In this document: piece by piece, positions 17,390 to 26,244 of the stretch
How positions within the stretch are numbered: the stretch's first letter is position 1
Layout: each line of letters starts with the position of its first letter
Assembly: GCF_004122145.1 (NCBI RefSeq)
Contig: NZ_SBKQ01000010.1
Coordinates: 1-64,000 of the forward strand
Length of the DNA: 64,000 nt
Reading direction: 5' to 3'
From: Flavobacterium piscinae
GTDB taxonomy: Bacteria; Bacteroidota; Bacteroidia; Flavobacteriales; Flavobacteriaceae
Translations under genes and position numbers: made by a program
The notes under the pieces: generated by a model
Told to the model about the DNA's origin: nothing
Database searches by the model: none
The model's input: the letters and a program-made list of their open reading frames with translations, nothing else

Positions 17390-18316
17390 ATGAATCATTC
17401 TAAGGTAACCTTACAAACGCCCGCCTTAACGCACGAAAAATCACTTAAAACTTTAGTCGAGAACAGAACTGTTTATTCCTTGAATAACTGTGAGTTAAAC
17501 TTATTTGAAACGTACGAACAAAGCATTAAAGTTCCGTTGAAGTTTAATGATTTGGTAGTGACCAGTATGCTGCGGGGCAAAAAAGTAATGCACCTTTTTG
17601 AAGACCCTGAGTTTGAGTATCTGCCGGGGGAAACAGTTATCATTCCTTCCAATGTAGAGATGAAAATTGATTTTCCGGAGGCCACACAACACAATCCTAC
17701 ACAATGTTTGGCATTGGCTATTGACCAATTTAAAATCAAAGAAACACTCGATTTTTTAAACGAACGCTATCCTAAAGAAGGCTATAAACACTTTTGGAAA
17801 TTGGATTATGAAAATTATTTCTTTTATAACAATTTAGAACTGGCTTCCACCATCAACAAACTCATTAAAGAATGCATGAGTACGTCGATTACCAAAGATG
17901 CGTTAGCCGATTTGACCTTACAGGAACTCTTGGTTCGTATTATTCAATCGCAAACAGTTAAAGCGATTAACAGTCATCAACTGATTGACAGCAATAATCC
18001 CATTGCCATTGTAGTGGAATATATCCGTCAGAACATTCAAAACGCAATTAGCTTGAAAGAATTGAGTGATAAAGCTTGCATGAGCACCACCTCTTTTTAC
18101 CGCTATTTTAAACGAGAATTAGGCATGAGTCCTATTGAGTTTATCCTGAATGAAAAGATTAAGTTTGCCAAAAATTTATTGAATAATCCCAGAATCAATA
18201 TCTCGGAGGTTTCGTATGCCACCGGTTTTGAAGATGCCAATTACTTCATTCGGGTGTTTAAAAAATACGAAGGCGTTACCCCAAAACAATACCAATTAAT
18301 GAATGTGAATGGATAA
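17390..18316 (+). CDS. AraC family transcriptional regulator
   Basis: This 308-residue protein has an N-terminal ligand/oligomerisation domain of the AraC_N type ('FNDLVVTSMLRGKKVMHLF', 'YLPGETVIIPSNVEMKIDFP') and a C-terminal double helix-turn-helix at about 205-305 ('ISLKELSDKACMSTTSFYRYF', 'ISEVSYATGFEDANYFIRVFKKYEGVTPKQY'). It is convergent with a DUF779 gene and close to an aldehyde dehydrogenase gene, an association common in bacteria. A pair of ATAGCACA direct repeats 21 bp apart upstream of the dehydrogenase is a plausible binding site. It is probably an activator of aldehyde oxidation; the inducer is unknown. Confidence 0.88.
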   Translation: MNHSKVTLQTPALTHEKSLKTLVENRTVYSLNNCELNLFETYEQSIKVPLKFNDLVVTSMLRGKKVMHLFEDPEFEYLPGETVIIPSNVEMKIDFPEATQHNPTQCLALAIDQFKIKETLDFLNERYPKEGYKHFWKLDYENYFFYNNLELASTINKLIKECMSTSITKDALADLTLQELLVRIIQSQTVKAINSHQLIDSNNPIAIVVEYIRQNIQNAISLKELSDKACMSTTSFYRYFKRELGMSPIEFILNEKIKFAKNLLNNPRINISEVSYATGFEDANYFIRVFKKYEGVTPKQYQLMNVNG

Positions 18317-18320
18317 TATG

Positions 18321-18701
18321 CTATTCGTTTCGCTTGATGTCCATTAAATTAGCAGCTTCTTCTTCTGTAAACAATCGGTAATTTACTTTAAAAGTTTTAC
18401 CAAAAGGTGTTTCCAACGAAAAACCACCTGCTCCTATTCCATCCGTTACATCTAACGTAAAATGTGCGTGCTTCCAGTATTCGAACAAATCTTTGTCCAC
18501 CCAAAATTCAAAACCGCTGACTGTTCCTATACAAACATCGCCGTAGCGAAGGTAAAAGCCGCCTTTTTCAAAGCATTGGGGTTGGGTTCCTTCGCAACAG
18601 CCACCCGCTTGATAAAACATTACATCACCGAATTTTTCCTGTAACAGTGCAATTAATTCCAACGCTTTTTCTGTTGCGTCCAATCGTTTTACTTTTTCCA
18701 T
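18321..18701 (-). CDS. DUF779 domain protein
   Basis: This 126-residue cytoplasmic protein has the DUF779 pattern: 'MFYQAGGCCEGTQPQCF' with a Cys-Cys pair plus a further Cys, then 'DVCIGTVSGFEFWVDKDLFEYWKH' and 'LDVTDGIGAGGFSLETPFG'. The cysteines suggest metal or thiol chemistry, but no activity is established for the family as far as I know. It lies 75 nt downstream of the aldehyde dehydrogenase on the same strand, and this pairing is a recurrent neighbourhood. A stem-loop in the spacer may reduce its expression relative to the dehydrogenase. Confidence 0.85.
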   Translation of the reverse strand: MEKVKRLDATEKALELIALLQEKFGDVMFYQAGGCCEGTQPQCFEKGGFYLRYGDVCIGTVSGFEFWVDKDLFEYWKHAHFTLDVTDGIGAGGFSLETPFGKTFKVNYRLFTEEEAANLMDIKRNE

Positions 18702-18715
18702 TGGTTAAAAGTTTA

Positions 18716-18757
18716 AAAGCCACGAATCCACAACCTCTTTAGTGAATCCGTGGCTTT
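18716..18757 (-). terminator. Stem-loop between aldehyde dehydrogenase and DUF779 genes
   Basis: AAAGCCACG..CAC (18716-18731) pairs with GTG..CGTGGCTTT (18742-18757), 14 of 16 positions, with a 10-nt loop. On the minus strand it is followed by TTAAACTTTTAACC, so it may be a leaky terminator or a processing site. Confidence 0.5.
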
Positions 18758-18776
18758 ATGGGTATTTTGGTTGTTT

Positions 18777-20279
18777 TTAGAAAAATCCTAATTTATTTTT
18801 ATTGTAGGAGATCAACATGTTTTTGGATTGACGATAATGCCCCAACATCATTTTGTGGTTTTCACGGCCAATTCCGGATTGTTTGTAACCCCCAAACGGT
18901 GCTCCTGCCGGATACGCATGGTATTGATTCACCCATACTCTACCCGCTTGAATGGCTCTTGGCACTTGATACAATTCATGAGCATCGCGTGTCCAAACGC
19001 CTGCTCCTAAGCCATACATGGTGTCATTGGCTATTGCAATCGCTTCTTCTGTAGTTTTGAAAGTGGTCACCGCCAAAACCGGTCCGAAAATCTCTTCTTG
19101 AAAAATTCGCATTTTATTGTGTCCTTTGAATAACGTAGGTTGAATGTAATATCCGCCTTCCATTTCACCACCCAAATGATTGACTTCTCCACCGCACAAT
19201 AATTCAGCTCCTTCTTCTTTTCCTAATTTGATATAAGAAAGTATTTTATCTTTTTGTATTTGCGACGCTTGTGCTCCCATCATTACTGATGTATCAAAAG
19301 GATTTCCGGTTTTGATGGCATTAACTCTGGCTATTACTTTTTCAATAAAGACATCATAAATGGATTCGTGAATCAATAATCGAGAGGGACACGTACACAC
19401 TTCACCTTGATTCAAAGCAAACAACGCCACGCCTTCCAACGCTTTGTCTAAAAATTCATCGTCGGCATCCATCACCGATGGGAAAAAGATATTGGGTGAT
19501 TTTCCACCTAATTCCAGCGTAACCGGAATAATGTTTTCTGTGGCATATTGCATTACTAAACGTCCGGTGGCGGTTGAACCGGTGAATGCTGCTTTGGACA
19601 CTTTTGGATTGGTAACCAGTGTTCTGCCTAATTCCGCTCCAAAACCATTTACGATATTCACTACCCCTGCCGGAAGTAAATCTTCAATCAATTCCATTAA
19701 GACCATTATGGAAATTGGCGTACTTTCTGCGGGTTTTAACACCACACAATTTCCGGCAGCTAAAGCGGGAGCGAGTTTCCATACTGCCATTAATATTGGG
19801 AAATTCCAAGGAATAATCTGTGCGACTACACCAATAGGTTCGTGCACAATGATGGAAACGGTGTCTTTGTCTAATTCACTAATAGAACCTTCTTCTGCCC
19901 GAATCACTCCTGCAAAATAACGAAAATGATCAATGGCTAAAGGCATATCTGCAGCCATGGTTTCTCTGATGGCTTTTCCATTATCTAAGGTTTCAACAGC
20001 GGCTAAATGTTCTAAGTTCGCCTCCATTCGGTCGGCAATTTTATTTAAAATAATGCTTCGCTCTGTTGCAGAAGTTTGTCCCCAAGTTTTAAAAGCTGCA
20101 TGTGCGGCATCCACAGCCATTTCAATATCCATCTTAGCCGAATGAGCGGCTTTGGCCATTAATTTTCCATCTACCGGCGACAATACTTCAAAATATTGTC
20201 CGGTGGAAGGTGCGGTCCATTTTCCGTTAATGTAGTTATCGTACTTTTCTTTTAATTGGGGTCTTGCTATTACACTCAT
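18777..20279 (-). CDS. NAD-dependent aldehyde dehydrogenase (acetaldehyde dehydrogenase type)
   Basis: It oxidises an aldehyde to the acid with NAD(P). The 500-residue protein is typical of the ALDH superfamily: '[19 protein letters not shown]' (cofactor and oxyanion Asn), '[12 protein letters not shown]', the general base in '[14 protein letters not shown]', and the nucleophile in '[14 protein letters not shown]'. The CTCPSR context and the AraC/DUF779 neighbourhood resemble ExaC/AldB-type short-chain aldehyde dehydrogenases. A -7 box and a direct-repeat operator lie upstream. The physiological substrate is likely acetaldehyde or a related short aldehyde, by inference. Confidence 0.9.
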   Translation of the reverse strand: MSVIARPQLKEKYDNYINGKWTAPSTGQYFEVLSPVDGKLMAKAAHSAKMDIEMAVDAAHAAFKTWGQTSATERSIILNKIADRMEANLEHLAAVETLDNGKAIRETMAADMPLAIDHFRYFAGVIRAEEGSISELDKDTVSIIVHEPIGVVAQIIPWNFPILMAVWKLAPALAAGNCVVLKPAESTPISIMVLMELIEDLLPAGVVNIVNGFGAELGRTLVTNPKVSKAAFTGSTATGRLVMQYATENIIPVTLELGGKSPNIFFPSVMDADDEFLDKALEGVALFALNQGEVCTCPSRLLIHESIYDVFIEKVIARVNAIKTGNPFDTSVMMGAQASQIQKDKILSYIKLGKEEGAELLCGGEVNHLGGEMEGGYYIQPTLFKGHNKMRIFQEEIFGPVLAVTTFKTTEEAIAIANDTMYGLGAGVWTRDAHELYQVPRAIQAGRVWVNQYHAYPAGAPFGGYKQSGIGRENHKMMLGHYRQSKNMLISYNKNKLGFF

Positions 20280-20302
20280 AATCTGTTATTTTTTGGTTTA
20301 CT

Positions 20303-20310
20303 CAAAAGTA
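20303..20310 (-). promoter_or_regulatory. -7 box of the aldehyde dehydrogenase promoter
   Basis: On the minus strand this reads TACTTTTG, a match to TAnnTTTG, 23 nt before the ATG. No recognisable -33 element follows, as expected for an activator-dependent promoter. Confidence 0.55.
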
Positions 20311-20330
20311 CTTTTAACTGTTTTCTTAAA

Positions 20331-20359
20331 ATAGCACATTTTTGGCAAATGATAGCACA
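20331..20359 (-). promoter_or_regulatory. Candidate AraC-type operator (two ATAGCACA repeats)
   Basis: ATAGCACA occurs at 20331-20338 and 20352-20359, a perfect 8-bp direct repeat with a 21-bp period, two helical turns. It covers and extends upstream of the -33 position of the aldehyde dehydrogenase promoter, the usual place for an AraC activator. The regulator gene is 2 kb away. Confidence 0.5.
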
Positions 20360-20534
20360 AAATTGATTTATCGTATTTTTTACTCGTTAAAAATGAGACT
20401 TACATATTTTTTACGCTAAATTTTAAACTATCCTCAACTCCCAACTCCCAACTCCCCACTCCCCTCTCAAAAAAACAAATTTCCTACTTCTCAAACGATT
20501 TCGTATTTTAGCATCCGAATAAAAAATAAACCCC

Positions 20535-22163
20535 ATGGATTTAAACTTCAACAAAAACGAAGACCACAATAAACTTTTATTAGCCGAATTAAAACGCCGT
20601 TTTGCTCAAGTGAAATTGGGCGGTGGCGAAAAAAGAATTGAAAAACTGCATGCCGAAGGTAAAATGTCCGCTCGTGAACGCATCGATTATTTGTTGGATG
20701 AAAAAGCCAAAAGCATTGAAATCGGGGCTTTTGCCGGAGACGGAATGTACAAGGAACACGGCGGTTGTCCGTCCGGTGGTGTGGTGGTGAAAATCGGGTA
20801 CATCAAAGGAAAACAATGTATCGTAGTGGCTAATGATGCCACAGTGAAAGCCGGTGCTTGGTTTCCGATTACGGGAAAAAAGAACTTGCGTGCCCAAGAA
20901 ATCGCCATTGAAAACCGTTTGCCGATTATTTATTTAGTGGACAGTGCCGGGGTGTATTTACCCATGCAAGATGAGATATTTCCCGACAAAGAACATTTCG
21001 GACGTATCTTCAGAAACAACGCTATTATGAGCAGTATGGGCATTACGCAAATTGCGGCTGTTATGGGGAGTTGTGTGGCCGGAGGAGCCTATTTACCGAT
21101 TATGAGTGACGAAGCGATGATTGTCGATAAAACCGGAAGTATCTTCTTAGCCGGAAGTTATTTGGTAAAAGCCGCCATTGGCGAAAACATTGACAATGAA
21201 ACGCTGGGCGGAGCGACTACCCACTGTGAAATTTCTGGCGTAACCGACTATAAAGCCAAAGATGACAAAGATGCGTTAGACCGCATCAAAAGTATTGTGG
21301 GTAAAATAGGTGACTTTGATAAAGCCGGATTCAACCGAGAGAAAGCGGCCAAACCTGCTTTGAAAGAAAGTGATATTTATGGTATTCTCCCGAAATCGAG
21401 AGCGGATCAATATGACATGATGGAAATTATTAAACGTTTGGTGGATAACTCCGAAATGGATATGTATAAAGACGGATACGGACAATCCATCATCACGTGT
21501 TATGCTCGTATTGATGGCTGGGCGGTAGGAATCGTAGCCAACCAACGCACCGTTTCCAAAACCAAAAAAGGGGAAATTCAATTTGGTGGGGTGATTTATT
21601 CGGACTCTGCCGATAAAGCGACGCGTTTTATTGCGAATTGCAACCAAAAGAAAATTCCGTTGGTTTTCTTGCAAGACGTGACCGGATTTATGGTAGGAAG
21701 CAAATCTGAACACGGCGGTATCATTAAAGACGGAGCCAAAATGGTGAATGCGGTTTCCAATTCGGTGGTGCCTAAATTTACGATTGTTGTAGGCAATTCG
21801 TATGGAGCCGGCAATTATGCCATGTGTGGAAAAGCCTATGACCCTCGCTTAATTGCCGCTTGGCCGAGTGCTGAATTAGCGGTAATGGGTGGCACACAAG
21901 CCGCCAAAGTACTGATGCAAATTGAAGCCTCTTCTCTGAAAGCGAAAGGTGAAATTGTGGATGAAGCCAAAGAAAAAGAGTTGTTTGATAAAATCAAAGC
22001 CCGTTATGATGAACAGGTTTCGCCTTATTATGCAGCCTCCCGATTATGGACCGATGCCATCATCGACCCGCTGGAAACGAGAACCTGGATATCCATGGGC
22101 ATTGAAGCGGCAAACCACGCTCCGATTGAAAAGCAGTTTAATTTGGGGGTAATACAGGTGTAG
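20535..22163 (+). CDS. Acyl-CoA carboxylase carboxyltransferase subunit (methylcrotonyl-CoA carboxylase type)
   Basis: It transfers CO2 from carboxybiotin to an acyl-CoA. At 542 aa it has normal beta-subunit length with two crotonase-fold halves. The signatures 'HGGCPSGGVVVKIG', 'LVDSAGVYLPMQDEIFPDKEHFG', 'MGSCVAGGAYLPIMSDE' and 'GNSYGAGNYAMCGKAYDPR' match the methylcrotonyl-CoA carboxylase (leucine degradation) branch better than propionyl-CoA carboxylase. The biotin carboxylase/carrier alpha subunit is not adjacent. The gene is monocistronic, with a stem-loop repeat just downstream. Confidence 0.85.
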   Translation: MDLNFNKNEDHNKLLLAELKRRFAQVKLGGGEKRIEKLHAEGKMSARERIDYLLDEKAKSIEIGAFAGDGMYKEHGGCPSGGVVVKIGYIKGKQCIVVANDATVKAGAWFPITGKKNLRAQEIAIENRLPIIYLVDSAGVYLPMQDEIFPDKEHFGRIFRNNAIMSSMGITQIAAVMGSCVAGGAYLPIMSDEAMIVDKTGSIFLAGSYLVKAAIGENIDNETLGGATTHCEISGVTDYKAKDDKDALDRIKSIVGKIGDFDKAGFNREKAAKPALKESDIYGILPKSRADQYDMMEIIKRLVDNSEMDMYKDGYGQSIITCYARIDGWAVGIVANQRTVSKTKKGEIQFGGVIYSDSADKATRFIANCNQKKIPLVFLQDVTGFMVGSKSEHGGIIKDGAKMVNAVSNSVVPKFTIVVGNSYGAGNYAMCGKAYDPRLIAAWPSAELAVMGGTQAAKVLMQIEASSLKAKGEIVDEAKEKELFDKIKARYDEQVSPYYAASRLWTDAIIDPLETRTWISMGIEAANHAPIEKQFNLGVIQV

Positions 22164-22181
22164 TTGTATTGATTGACAATT

Positions 22182-22229
22182 GCTATGTTTCTATGTGGTT
22201 AAATTGTTTAAAACCACATAGAAACATAG
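22182..22229. repeat. Perfect 18-bp stem-loop element after the carboxylase gene
   Basis: CTATGTTTCTATGTGGTT (22183-22200) is perfectly complementary to 22212-22229, with an 11-nt loop and TTTTATTT after it. It lies 19 nt past the stop codon and can act as a terminator. A near copy of the left arm recurs at 22316-22343. Confidence 0.75.
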
Positions 22230-22315
22230 TTTTATTTAGTCTAAATGCCGTTTCACTTCATCTAGAGCATCATAGCTATGTGAGCCCAAAATTGGGCTAT
22301 CTATCCCTTTTTTTT

Positions 22316-22343
22316 GCTATGTTCCTATGCGGTTAAATTGTTT
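22316..22343 (+). repeat. Partial second copy of the stem-loop element
   Basis: This is a 28-nt stretch matching 22182-22209 with two substitutions (GCTATGTTCCTATGCGGTTA...). The complementary arm is missing. Between the copies a short AGCCCAA/TTGGGCT hairpin (22283-22298) precedes a run of eight T. Confidence 0.6.
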
Positions 22344-22412
22344 TTTATTACAGATTGCACCGCTGAGAATTAATTGGCTTAATTTTTGATTCTCAAACAA
22401 AAATCAATTCAA

Positions 22413-22841
22413 ATGAAAAAAATTCTCTTTTTGCTGATTACTTTGTGTTCAACTTCAGTTATTGCTCAAAACGAAGATTATATTGGAACTTACGAATTTT
22501 ACAATAAAGATGTCAAAGGTGATGTGATTAAGTATGAACTTCTCTTAAACGCTGATCAAACCTTTACTTTTCACTTTTACAGAAACATCATTTGTTCGGT
22601 TTGCAAAGAAGAAAACAGCTATGGAAAAGGTAGTTGGAAAATTGAAAATAAAATAATTCATTTTACAACCAACGCAGATGATTTGGACTCAAAATACACC
22701 TTAAACTTTTCCGGATCTACAGCACGATTAATAAAAAAATCACCGAGAGACTTAACAGACAAAATTGTCCCTACTGCTCTTCAATTCTATAAATCAAAGA
22801 TTTTTTGGATTGAAAACTTAAAAATTTTGAAGAAGGAATAA
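22413..22841 (+). CDS. Unrecognised secreted protein, lipocalin-like
   Basis: A 142-residue exported protein starting at ATG 22413 with signal peptide 'MKKILFLLITLCSTSVIAQ' (an upstream in-frame start would hide the signal). The mature region alternates short strands ('YIGTYEFYN', 'KYELLLNADQTFTFHFY', 'GKGSWKIENKIIHFTT', 'KYTLNFSGSTARLI'), the rhythm of small lipocalin-like or NlpE-like beta-barrels in Bacteroidetes. A Cys-x2-Cys ('CSVCKEE') may form a disulfide or bind metal. Function unknown. Confidence 0.7.
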   Translation: MKKILFLLITLCSTSVIAQNEDYIGTYEFYNKDVKGDVIKYELLLNADQTFTFHFYRNIICSVCKEENSYGKGSWKIENKIIHFTTNADDLDSKYTLNFSGSTARLIKKSPRDLTDKIVPTALQFYKSKIFWIENLKILKKE

Positions 22842-22875
22842 ATCCCAAAATCACCCAAATTCCAATTTCCTTTTA

Positions 22876-22883
22876 TAGCTTTG
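22876..22883 (+). promoter_or_regulatory. -7 box of the pseudouridine synthase gene
   Basis: TAGCTTTG matches TAnnTTTG and ends only 5 nt before the ATG at 22889, so the mRNA should be leaderless or nearly so. Confidence 0.55.
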
Positions 22884-22888
22884 CAGCG

Positions 22889-24559
22889 ATGAAAAACCAC
22901 ACCCATTTTATCGCTTTCAAGCAAAACATTTCCGGTATTGAGTTACCTCAAAAATTCACCTTTCCGTTTTATTACGAACCGCATGAATTGAGTAAAATAG
23001 CCGCTTCTGAACTACAAGACTACTTGCACACCCAAACCGATTGGGAGCACAATTTCGGCTTACAAGAAGGCCAACAAGGCTTAGTCATCGGGAAAATGTT
23101 TGGCGTGTTGGTCGTGCAAAATGAAGCGGGAGAAGTAGGTTATTTAGCCGCTTTCTCCGGAAAATTAGCCGATAGCAACGAACACCGTCACTTTGTGCCA
23201 CCCGTGTTTGACATGTTGCAACAAGACGGTTTTTTTAAACAGGAAGAAAAAATCCTGAACGAATACAACCGCCAAATTGAAGCCTTGGAAAACGATACAA
23301 CGTATCATACATTACAAGCCCAATTGGCCACTACCCTTTTGCAAGCCGAACACGACAAAGCCGAAAAGAAAGAACAAAGTCGATTGAATAAAATTCGTCG
23401 GGATGAAAGGCGGATGAAAGCGGAACAAGAACTGCCCTTTGAAGACTACAAAGCCTTGCAGAAACAATTGAGCAAAGAAAGCCAGCAGGAAAGCATTCAG
23501 CTCAAGCAAATGAATTATTATTGGAAAGAAACGATTGCCCAAGCCCGGCAAAAAGTAGCTGATTTTGAAGCAAACATCCAACGGTTAAAAGACGAACGCA
23601 AAGCCAAATCGGCGGCGTTGCAACAGAAATTGTTTCAGCAATATGCATTTTTGAACGCACAAGGCGAAACCAAAAGTTTGGGAGCTATTTTTGACAACAA
23701 TCCGCCGGCGAGTGCGGGAGAATGTGCCGCCCCGAAATTGTTGCACTATGCCTTTCAACACCAACTGCAACCGATTGCCTTGGCTGAATTTTGGTGGGGA
23801 CAATCGCCAAAGTCTGAAATACGGAAACACGGCCATTTTTATCCCGCGTGTACGGGCAAATGCAAACCCATTTTGGCTCACATGTTAGTGGGCTTGAACG
23901 TGGACGACAACCCGTTGTTGCAGAATCCGGCGGAAGACAAGGAGTTAACCTTTCTATACGACGATGCCTATTTATCGGTAGTGCATAAACCGGCCGAGTT
24001 TTTATCGGTACCCGGCAAAGCGATACGGGATTCGGTGTATACCCGTTACCAAGCTCGGTTTCCGGAAGCGACCGGACCGTTGATTGTGCACCGGTTAGAC
24101 ATGTCCACCTCCGGGATATTGTTGTTAGCCAAAAGCACGGAAGTCTATTTGCAACTGCAAGCCAAATTCATGAAACGCACGGTGCAAAAAAGGTATGTAG
24201 CCTTATTGAACGGAATAATTAACCAAGACCGTGGCGAAATCAATTTACCCTTGCGGGTTGATTTAGACAACCGCCCAAACCAGTTGGTGTGTTACCAACA
24301 CGGTAAACCCGCCAAAACGCTGTGGGAAGTGGTTGAACGCCGGGAGCACACTACGTTGGTACACTTCTACCCCATCACGGGCCGCACGCACCAGTTGCGG
24401 GTGCACGCCGCCCATACGGAAGGCCTCAATGCCCCTATTGTAGGCGATGATTTATACGGCACCAAAGCCGACCGCCTATATTTGCATGCCGAACGCATAC
24501 GGTTTTGGCATCCGGTGTTGGGGAAAGAGATGGAAGTGGTGGATGGGGTTGGGTTTTAG
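22889..24559 (+). CDS. RluA family pseudouridine synthase with long coiled-coil N-terminal extension
   Basis: It isomerises uridine to pseudouridine in a structured RNA. The catalytic domain occupies about residues 350-556, with the active-site Asp in 'LIVHRLDMSTSGILLLA', plus 'KRYVALLNG' and 'GRTHQLRVHAA'. The first 350 residues are unusual: an alpha/beta start, a highly charged coiled coil at about 125-255 ('KAEKKEQSRLNKIRRDERRM'), and a Cys-containing linker ('GECAAPKLL', 'ACTGKCKPILA') that may bind metal. This composite form differs from plain RluA/RluC/RluD proteins (about 220-330 aa). Codon use is visibly more G+C-rich than in the neighbours, which hints at transfer. RNA target unknown. 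Confidence 0.85.
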   Translation: MKNHTHFIAFKQNISGIELPQKFTFPFYYEPHELSKIAASELQDYLHTQTDWEHNFGLQEGQQGLVIGKMFGVLVVQNEAGEVGYLAAFSGKLADSNEHRHFVPPVFDMLQQDGFFKQEEKILNEYNRQIEALENDTTYHTLQAQLATTLLQAEHDKAEKKEQSRLNKIRRDERRMKAEQELPFEDYKALQKQLSKESQQESIQLKQMNYYWKETIAQARQKVADFEANIQRLKDERKAKSAALQQKLFQQYAFLNAQGETKSLGAIFDNNPPASAGECAAPKLLHYAFQHQLQPIALAEFWWGQSPKSEIRKHGHFYPACTGKCKPILAHMLVGLNVDDNPLLQNPAEDKELTFLYDDAYLSVVHKPAEFLSVPGKAIRDSVYTRYQARFPEATGPLIVHRLDMSTSGILLLAKSTEVYLQLQAKFMKRTVQKRYVALLNGIINQDRGEINLPLRVDLDNRPNQLVCYQHGKPAKTLWEVVERREHTTLVHFYPITGRTHQLRVHAAHTEGLNAPIVGDDLYGTKADRLYLHAERIRFWHPVLGKEMEVVDGVGF

Positions 24560-24640
24560 GTATTTGTCAGGAAAAACTGGTTTTAATATTATGAGGATTT
24601 GAAAAAGTTGTGTAGATTTGATAATATTTACTAGTTGTCA
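24556..24640 (+). repeat. Promoter-bearing intergenic repeat, type A copy 1
   Basis: This stretch, beginning at the RluA-type gene's stop codon, aligns along about 80 nt with 30416-30495 (TTAGG..TCAGGAAAA..TTTAATATTA..AAAAAGTTG..). It ends with GAAAAAGTTGTGTAGATTTG, whose TAGATTTG (24613-24620) is a -7 box for the next gene. Confidence 0.7.
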
Positions 24641-24676
24641 GTAATTCTAAACAGCATTATTCTAAAAATAAGAGAA

Positions 24677-25582
24677 ATGGATGAAACTCAAGAACCAGAT
24701 TACACTTACTATTTAGCTGAAAGAAAAAGGCGGAAAACTGTTTTAAAGAATTTTGTCAAAAAAAACATTAAAAGAGTAAGTAGCTATTTGAGTTTGATAT
24801 TAGTTATTCCTGCATTATTAGGTGGAATTTGGCAGGTATTGGAATTAATCAGCATCCGCTTACAATTAATACGCTTTTTCTCTGCAAGTCAACTGATAGC
24901 TGACGGAATAATTGTAATGATATTTTTGTCTTTTACTAGTATGGGTATTTTAATGATTATTGGAATTTATGTAATTGATCCGCCCAAAAAACCACCAGTT
25001 CCTATTTTAGAGAATGATGAACCAAAATATGCACTTGGAAATGCTATAAGTGCGGTGCTAATATTCGGTGGCTATCATTTCTTAATGAACTATCTGTCAA
25101 ACGACTTGGAAGCAAAACCTACCGGGCATAATTTGTGGATGCTTTTCATGGCTGTGGCAGGATTTCTAATTATTACATTCCTTATGTTGAAAGGCTTTAC
25201 AGAAACCAAATTTAGTCTAGGAAAAGTTAATGGCCTTTTGCACTATTATATGTCCTATTTTATAATTGGAGGTTACTTGTATTCCCTTTCAAGAGTATTT
25301 ATAATGTTTCATTTGATCTTCATGGTTCCAAAAGATTTAGTAAATATTCAACAAATTGAATGTAAAGTCGAGTCACTATATCCGAAAAACGCCCACAAGC
25401 TTCAATATTTTAATGATAAATATGCTTTCATTGAAATATACGACACCATTAAATTGGCAAAAAAAGATTCTATCGCTGGGAAAATTCTAATCCTCAATTT
25501 TGATGAACTTTTAGAGGAAAAAAATTGTGGACAAAAAAATATAGATGAAAATATTATAAAACCAAAAATTAAATATGATTAG
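24677..25582 (+). CDS. Unrecognised inner-membrane protein
   Basis: A 301-residue protein I cannot assign. The ATG at 24677 is preferred to a TTG at 24635, which lies in the repeat. It has a basic N-terminal region ('YYLAERKRRKTVLKNFVKKNI'), about five hydrophobic segments (roughly 33-55, 72-98, 120-137, 155-175, 190-215) and a soluble C-terminal domain of about 85 residues rich in Lys and Glu. It is the first gene of the repeat-separated accessory block and is driven by a TAGATTTG promoter. Confidence 0.65.
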   Translation: MDETQEPDYTYYLAERKRRKTVLKNFVKKNIKRVSSYLSLILVIPALLGGIWQVLELISIRLQLIRFFSASQLIADGIIVMIFLSFTSMGILMIIGIYVIDPPKKPPVPILENDEPKYALGNAISAVLIFGGYHFLMNYLSNDLEAKPTGHNLWMLFMAVAGFLIITFLMLKGFTETKFSLGKVNGLLHYYMSYFIIGGYLYSLSRVFIMFHLIFMVPKDLVNIQQIECKVESLYPKNAHKLQYFNDKYAFIEIYDTIKLAKKDSIAGKILILNFDELLEEKNCGQKNIDENIIKPKIKYD

Positions 25583-25596
25583 TTTGAGCTAGAAAC

Positions 25597-25750
25597 CCCC
25601 AAGCTCTCCTGAGTCTTCTATGATAGCACGTGCTCTGCGAATTGCGTTTTTTAATCCGAAAAACAGCTTTTGATTTTTGCGAGAAGTTGAAAAAGTTGTT
25701 TAGATTTGAATATATTTACCAGGCTCCCCTAAGTCTTCAATGACAGCAAT
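25597..25750 (+). repeat. Composite intergenic repeat (core + palindrome + promoter), with second core
   Basis: The core at 25602-25635 (..CTGAGTCTTC..TGATAGCACGTGCTC) contains the palindrome AGCACGTGCT. A linker and then GAAAAAGTTGTTTAGATTTG follow, with a -7 box at 25701-25708. A second shorter core (GGCTCCCCTAAGTCTTC..) follows at 25722-25750. The first core begins 20 nt after the upstream stop codon. Confidence 0.8.
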
Positions 25751-25784
25751 CTTTTTAAAAACTTAAAGAAAAAAATTTTACACT

Positions 25785-26159
25785 ATGTTCGAGGAGTTTA
25801 AAATAAAATACTTGGGAATTCAGCCCATCGGTAAAGTATCAACAAATCAACTTGAAGGACTTATTGCGAGAGAATTTCCGAGGTATATAGATGAGATTAT
25901 ACTAAAATTTAATAGCATTAAGGCTGATAATCCAAATGCGATAAACAGAATTTCAGCTGCAATTTTGAAGCTTTCAAACAAAGATATTTCAAAAATTGAC
26001 AGTTATATTGAAATGTCAAATAATGACTGTAGAGATGTTTTAGCTTTAGCAGAATATCCGAGGTATTCCAAACTTGGTTTCTCAGATTTAAATAATAAAA
26101 GAATGAGAACTATTTATTTAGAAGATTGGGCAGAATATTCTAAATGGATAAATGAATAG
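25785..26159 (+). CDS. Unrecognised small soluble protein
   Basis: A 124-residue cytoplasmic protein with no signal peptide or membrane segment, mixed helical in appearance ('GLIAREFPRYIDEIILKF', 'NRISAAILKLSNKDISKI') with an aromatic C-terminus ('YLEDWAEYSKWINE'). I recognise no family. Size and composition resemble immunity-type proteins found in accessory arrays, but that is only an impression. Repeat cores lie on both sides. Confidence 0.65.
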   Translation: MFEEFKIKYLGIQPIGKVSTNQLEGLIAREFPRYIDEIILKFNSIKADNPNAINRISAAILKLSNKDISKIDSYIEMSNNDCRDVLALAEYPRYSKLGFSDLNNKRMRTIYLEDWAEYSKWINE

Positions 26160-26175
26160 TAAACAACAATACTGA

Positions 26176-26203
26176 AGCCTTACACCTACATTGATAGCAT
26201 GTT
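26176..26203 (+). repeat. Degenerate copy of the intergenic core
   Basis: AGCC..ACACCTACATTGATAGCATGTT matches the core pattern GCTC.CCTAAG...TGATAGCACGTGCT with several changes. It starts 17 nt after the stop codon of the gene ending at 26159. Confidence 0.5.
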
Positions 26204-26244
26204 GAATTAATAATAATATTGAAGTAAAAAAAATAATTCTACAA

